Part shown: in pieces, positions 58,845 through 64,000 of the stretch
Numbering within the stretch: position 1 is the stretch's first letter
Layout of the letters: the number at the start of each line of letters is the position of its first letter
Source: Tridacna crocea
Taxonomy: Eukaryota; Mollusca; Bivalvia; Cardiida; Cardiidae
Length of the DNA: 64,000 bases
Direction: 5' to 3'
NCBI GenBank assembly: GCA_943736015.1
Contig: OX031059.1
Location: forward strand, 41,923,159-41,987,158
Position numbers and translations under genes: made by a program
Notes under the pieces: generated by a model
The model's input: the letters and a program-made list of their open reading frames with translations, nothing else
Databases searched by the model: none
Told to the model about the DNA's origin: nothing

Positions 58845-59325
58845 CATATATATATGTCGCCGTCCAAACTGGAATCTAGGCAGATCCGGAATCTAGACCA
58901 AACTGGAATTTTGCCTATACCAAAATAGTTTAACAGTTTGGCTAGGCAGCTCCACAATCTGCCTAGACCAAATCGGAATATTTTCTCGTTTTATATAATG
59001 CGACTACATATTAACCATCTTAGTCAACTTAAACTCCAACATAAAAGATGTTTAATTAGAAATTCTGAGTAAGATTAAATTTTGAATGTTTAGCACTTTC
59101 GAGGAAAAAAATGCAACGTGGAAAACGGAGCAATTGTGGGAAAAACAAATAAGTTGCTTCAATTAAAAGTACGTCTCAATTGTAAACACGTGAGAATTAA
59201 TATGATTAAAAATTTGGAAAAAGAATCTAGATCTATTTTGGTCTACGCTAAAGTATTATTTCAATTTGGTCTAGGCAGATTCCCGGGATATGCCAAGATT
59301 TTGATCCGGCATACGACATATATAT
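58845..59325. mobile_element. Nested ~480-bp inverted-repeat element
   Basis: ATATATATGTCG at the left and CGACATATATAT at the right are inverted termini. Inner segments (TCTAGGCAGAT / ATTTGGTCTAGGCAG, GACCAAACTGG / CAATTTGGTC) also pair. Confidence 0.55.
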
Positions 59326-59955
59326 CGAGCTAAAAAACCGTGTTTTACCATATGGGCTGAACCTTTTTGTTCAGTGCTATGATGCATTAATGCAGCTAGG
59401 CGTACACATTTTTTATTGTGAAATGCAGCTAATCGTTGCGTACAGATGCAGCTAGCCGTACAGTGAACGTTTTGATGGTACCTTGATAAAAAGTGAATTA
59501 TTTCAATGGATATGGCACTGAATACAACCATAGACATGTATACGCGAAGCTGAATGATTGCATTATCTGTATGCAGTATCAGAAAATGGTTTCCGATCTT
59601 CCCGAAGGAGTAGGAAGCAAATGTTGAACGATCATGGCAGCCGTCAACGACAAAATTTGGTGATGCAGCTTTCCTATACAAAACTCGCACGGTTTATGAA
59701 CCCAATCGCAGTATGTATTTGTAGAAAAACTTCTTACCTTTCAAATGCAAAACACCCGATCATTTTCTGTCTGTTAGATTACGCGTGCCAGCCTGTTTTG
59801 TTAAACTTGTTTACTGCAGCTAACTGATTTGGGGCGTACAGTAGCAGCAGCTTCCGATTTGCGACACTGTACGTTGGTCCATACTGATATTTATCCACAT
59901 ATACAGTGTAAGAAAAAGTAAAGGGTAGACAAAACTACCCTAAACTGTTCATTAC

Positions 59956-60080
59956 CTTCGCCAATGGCAGTCGTTGCTGATATTCAATTTCATAGCCGTC
60001 TCTCCACACCTTCATGAGTAATGCATCTTTCAAGTTTACCGCAAGTCTGTTCACACACAATGCTACATTGTTCATCAAAT
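59956..60080 (-). CDS. Candidate exon P, unit 5 copy
   Basis: Open with GTAATG donor. Silent CTA/TTA and AGA/CGA changes and N to Y. It lies 68 bp from the transposon insertion. Confidence 0.4.
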
Positions 60081-61016
60081 CTGTAGTTACTGTTCATCAG
60101 ATCTGTAGGTAGAAAGAAAAATAATCTCCCCCTCCCCCTGCCCTCTCCCAATTGTTTCCTTTCACACACAAATGCAAATAAAGGGAAAACATTTATAGCC
60201 TTGCCACTTGAGCATAGAAGACATCTTGTCAGACTTTACTGGATTTCTGTATGAGGAGGTTGCTTAACAATCCTGACTGACTTCATGCATGGGTGCACAT
60301 CCATGCGACAGACTTGTAGTACAACTTAAGTCTACATTGTTGGAAACTAAAAAGAAAGATTGTAAGGCCTTATATCCCTATCTTAACTGATAAACCCCTT
60401 GAAATGAGTAATTTTACAGACCAGGCTCTGTGGTCAACCAGAATGTCATCCAAGTACAAATTTAACCACCTTTGGCAGCAATTATGTGTGTTCTAGCTGC
60501 AACATATAGCCATGCTAAATTTTTTGCATAGATATCATCCCTACTTTTTAGAAAAGAATGTGCTTCAAAAGCATTGGATATGTTGAGCTAGGCCACATGA
60601 AGTTTACATACACATATGGACTTCACAGAGTTTTCCAAACCCTTCTTTATCTCTAAGCAACTGTTCACCAAACCCAAGAGACTGCAATCATTTTAAAACT
60701 GAAGAACTGAGGATGTTAAGGATATCTGGGTCTTGGCTATAATGAATTTGACATACACAAAGTATACTCATTTCTATGCATTGCTTGTAGGAGCCTTTGG
60801 AAAACATTGTGACAAAAGGTGAAATTGCTCGTCACGTCCATGCTATCAAAAGGTGTCATATACACATAAGAAACAGCTTCATCTTTGTGGTTATTTGGGA
60901 TCAATTGTTGATACCATAGAAATGCCGTATGGGCTAAAGGGTTAAAACAGTTTTCAGCCAAATCCTTCTTTATCTCTCAGCGACTGTTGACTTAAAGATG
61001 AATTACGTTAGTCATT
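60081..61016. repeat. Block Q, unit 5, with truncated family 2 MITE
   Basis: The MITE at about 60750-60945 has the same one-arm deletion as in units 3 and 4, and ends CTAAAGGGTTAA. Confidence 0.75.
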
Positions 61017-61674
61017 TTCCAACCAAAACTAAGTACTAATACGATGAGAGGATCTTGGCGACAAAATTATCATATACACAAATTGTATACATAACACAGT
61101 TTTTTTCCAAGCAATTATGCGTGTTCTAGCAAACTCTATTATGCGTGTTCTAGGAAACTCTTATTCATCTCTCAGTATCTGTTCACTTAATCATCAAGAC
61201 TGCAGTCATTTTCAGACTGAGAAACTCAAGAGTAATAGGATGTGTGCATGGGTCCTGACAATATGAATTTGAAACACACACATTTTGGACTAAATGCAGA
61301 ATTCAACTGTTATTTCATCTCTCAGCTTCTGTTGACTTATCCATAGTAACTGCAGTTATTTTCAGAGGAAGCATTTGAAGACAAAAGAAAGTATGGAACA
61401 CCCAAAGCCAGCATGGATGGTATGTGAACCCCACTAAAAACAACTGACCAGGAAGAAGTTTTGAAGAGTCCACTCCATACTTCTTGTGTGAACAATGCCA
61501 TTGCAAAAGAAGGTTATTGAAAGTTGAAAGCTTGTCTGCAAATCTGATTCTTCTCTTTACTAATTTCTTTAACTTACAATTGAAAACATCTCCCTACAGG
61601 AGCATGCATGATAGAGAAAAACATATAAAAAAAAACATTTGGAACATCTTCACCCATTATCAGGTAACCATTAC

Positions 61675-61744
61675 CCTCTGGCCTCTTCGTTAGGAGTCTG
61701 TGTCTCCAGTGGTCTGTTTGCACTCTTCCTGGGAAGGTCATCAC
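61675..61744 (-). CDS. Candidate exon R1, unit 5 copy
   Basis: Same 70 nt and GTAATG donor as in unit 3. Confidence 0.25.
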
Positions 61745-62068
61745 CTTAAATTAATAAAAGTGAAACGAATACACCAATTATATACTTCATTTGTCTATTT
61801 TTTAATAGTTTCCCCCCAATTTTTCCACCTAGTCCATTTTAATACAGATGACTAACTGATTTTCACAGCAAATGTCACGTGATGCACTAAATAGTGTAAA
61901 CAACCGTGCCATCAATATTTACGCCCAAATGAAAGCAACATTCAGAATGAAGGTTGAATATTTCTGTAGAAGGCTTCCTGTGAAGAAACAGAAGTTTCCG
62001 ACTCTTTTGACATGTAACTCTTATGACTTACCTTGCACCTGTTTAGTCCATTTAATGGTCACTGCTGA

Positions 62069-62286
62069 TTAACCCTTAATCCTATAAGGCATTTCTATGG
62101 TATCTCTAATTGACCCTAATTAACAGCAAGGATGAAGCTGTTTGTTATGTGTATATGACACCTTTTGATAGCATAGAAAACATTGTGGCAAAAGGTGAAT
62201 TTGCTCGTCATGAGCAATTTCACCTTTTGCCACAATGTTTCCAAAGGCTCCTACAAACTATGGGTATCTATAGTGTATAGGGTTAA
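62069..62286 (-). mobile_element. Family 2 MITE (block R, unit 5)
   Basis: Both TTAA ends. The palindrome has 28-bp arms with one mismatch. Confidence 0.9.
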
Positions 62287-62401
62287 GACCAAAGCACTCA
62301 GAATAGCAGTCTGACCACTGATTTAAACTGCAACTAAGTTGAGAAACTCGGACCACAAGCAGCTTGAACACACAAATGTTTCAATAAGGCCCTTTTCACT
62401 G

Positions 62402-62536
62402 ACATGTATCCAAGTGTCCATTGTACTAATGCGGCACCTTTTAGGTTTTTAGTGTCCCACCCTCAATGTTGACTATGGTTGAGTCAATTTTTGTGATAGA
62501 AAAAAGCCAGTTGTAAGGCACAAAAATTGTAAAGTA
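62402..62536 (-). pseudogene. Candidate exon YFT, unit 5 copy, stopped
   Basis: TAA after GGTLKT; the donor region has also lost a base. Confidence 0.28.
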
Positions 62537-62625
62537 CTGGTAAAAAAGAACAGTAAAATCATGGATTGGTGCTGCCGCTATCAACGTTTTACTGTCTGCT
62601 TTTAAATTGGGGTTAGGACAAATAC

Positions 62626-62713
62626 CTTTTTCCATAAGGGAACTGCACTTTTCCGTGGCACAGTGGTGATCTTCTTGGTAGTCCAGTTCCTTCTCGTAGG
62701 TGGGTCATCTTGC
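62626..62713 (-). CDS. Candidate exon R2, unit 5 copy
   Basis: Same sequence class as 51297-51384, open, same borders. Confidence 0.22.
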
Positions 62714-62838
62714 CTACAAATAAGCTTCTTAGGTCTGCTGGAATTGACGTCATTAGAAATTCTGTCTGTGTTCAAACTGAGAGAAAAGAATAACTGAATT
62801 TCGACATCAAATAAAAAATATGTGAATTATCTCCTTTG

Positions 62839-63054
62839 TTGAACTCATTTACAAATGACAAATTAATAGATAAGTCCAAATTGAAATCATTTGCAGACGA
62901 CAAAATAAATGTGACTAAAAAATCAAAATCCGAGTTGGGAGGGTTAGAGAAAAAAATCATTGTGGGAAAAGTAGAAAATGCATTTCCCACAATGTCTTCC
63001 AAAGGCCTCTTCCTCAGGGTCATGAAAACCAGGGAATGTTTGGTAAAGGGTTTA
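62839..63054 (-). mobile_element. Family 1 MITE (block S, unit 5)
   Basis: Short-hairpin form. Confidence 0.8.
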
Positions 63055-63142
63055 CCATTGATTGATAATATTAGCTTTATTTATATGCAATACAGATAAA
63101 GCAAATTGGATTACTTGTAAAAAAAGAAACATTAAAAAGGAC

Positions 63143-63229
63143 CTTTTCATGTGGGAAACTGCAAAGTGGTTTGGGGCCACTTGGTGGAAAGGATAATCGC
63201 TATGTCCCTCACTTCTGTCTATGGGTCAA
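63143..63229 (-). pseudogene. Candidate exon S, unit 5 copy, in-frame TGA
   Basis: Donor context GTCCTT; same stop. Confidence 0.28.
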
Positions 63230-63312
63230 CTAATGGAACAAAGATGTAAGGTAAAGGTTTCACATACCTTTCTTACTTTACATAACTAGTAAGATGGCCT
63301 ATACATTTAAAC

Positions 63313-63524
63313 TCTGTTACCTAGCAATATTGCCCAATTTTAAAACACTTTCAGATGACACAATACGTCACTTGAAAAATGAAATTTGCTTTTGGAAGTG
63401 TAGCGAACAATGTAGACAAAGGAGAAAATGCTGCTTAACAGTATTTTCTCCCTGTCCCAGATTATTTCAAATGCCTTCCTTCCTGGGCTTCTTAAAATTC
63501 TGGAATTTGGGGGAAGATAATATG
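63313..63524 (-). mobile_element. Degenerate family 1 MITE (block T, unit 5)
   Basis: As at 45576. The window ends within block T. Confidence 0.65.
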
Positions 63525-64000
63525 TGACAGAAACTTTCCAAAGAAACTTAGAGCCTGCTTCAATGAGTACATGTACCTGTTGAAGACGGAGAAAGTTTCA
63601 TTTTTCTACAAATAACTTCTGAATACATAATTATCACTGTTGGCTCTTTATTTTTGCCTAGAGATCAGAGGTCACAAAAATTGCAGTCTGAACTTTGATA
63701 TTTGCTGTATGTTGGGAAACTCTGACTTTCCACAACTCACCAATGTCCTTTTTTACCGAAATTTAATATGTGTGTTTTGTTGTTTTTGTCACTTATTGGA
63801 TTGATGATGATATTTGGAATTCTAAGCAAGATTAAAGTAGACTGTTAGATTTAAGAAAACTCAAACCATAGCACTCTGAGGGACAAGGTGAAAAACCTGT
63901 AACTACACAGGCAGGTATATCGGCTAAGAATGCACATGGCTAGTTGCAGAATAAATCTGACCTGCTCAATCTACAGAATGGGTATCAAGAGCAGAATGTA

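Larger units (their letters stand above)
56349..59887. mobile_element. 3539-bp DNA transposon with 440-bp terminal inverted repeats
   Basis: Termini are TCAGTATGGACCAACG and its reverse complement. The inverted repeats (56349-56788 and 59448-59887) are the same length and align with few differences. The left flank ends GCACATAT and the right flank begins TATTTATCC; uninterrupted block P copies read GCACATATTTATCC, so the target duplication is TAT. Variants of GGCTAGCTGC/GCAGCTAGCC next to GTAC are iterated near the inner borders. No transposase is recognisable inside, so it is probably non-autonomous. Superfamily not assigned. Confidence 0.88.
55891..64000. repeat. Large tandem unit 5, split by a 3.5-kb transposon, runs off the window
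   Basis: Block P begins at 55891, is interrupted at 56349-59887, resumes at 59888 and continues through Q, R, S and into T. Confidence 0.88.

Noticed and set aside
59271-59690. 139-codon ORF in the right inverted terminus
   Set aside because: It runs across the nested-element border into the inverted repeat; the left arm does not keep the frame open.

Overview
The window looks like non-coding, repeat-saturated DNA from an invertebrate animal, most likely a bivalve mollusc. That placement is an inference. The DNA is AT-rich, has no long ORFs and no bacterial-style gene packing. It carries a tRNA-derived SINE, a decayed LINE, many short inverted-repeat elements and several repeat types that I recognise as common in mollusc genomes (GGGCCA..TGGCCC-ended elements, a ~150-bp tandem repeat). 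I see no complete conventional protein gene, rRNA or CRISPR array.

Layout. 1-6380: tandem array of ~500-bp monomers in a five-monomer higher-order repeat (~2.95 kb). Each monomer carries a 51-nt open segment that looks like a small exon. 6381-14500: AT-rich sequence with scattered MITEs, a diverged ~0.5-kb duplication (9470-10610) and a GT microsatellite. 14503-16228: ~150-bp tandem repeat array hit by a SINE and a MITE. 16229-33582: an 8676-bp segment present twice head-to-tail with no difference that I could find. 33583-64000: a tandem array of large (~6.4 kb basic length) diverged units (block order P-Q-R-S-T-U on the + strand). It is interrupted by a minus-strand LINE (34531-39481, itself split by a 1.27-kb Helitron-like element), by a 1.35-kb internal duplication, and by a 3539-bp DNA transposon with 440-bp terminal inverted repeats (56349-59887).

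The dominant mobile component is a group of ~220-bp elements with TTAA at both ends and a ~60-bp central palindrome. Family 1 has about 35 copies and family 2 about ten. Tandem repeats with filled and empty monomers show directly that the target is TTAA. The 6.4-kb units also carry minus-strand segments with splice-like AG/GT borders (blocks P, R, S, T). Some are open and one shows mostly silent differences between copies; others carry stops or lost donors. They may be exons of an unrecognised, tandemly amplified and partly decayed gene. Exon calls rest on pattern reading only and have low to moderate confidence.
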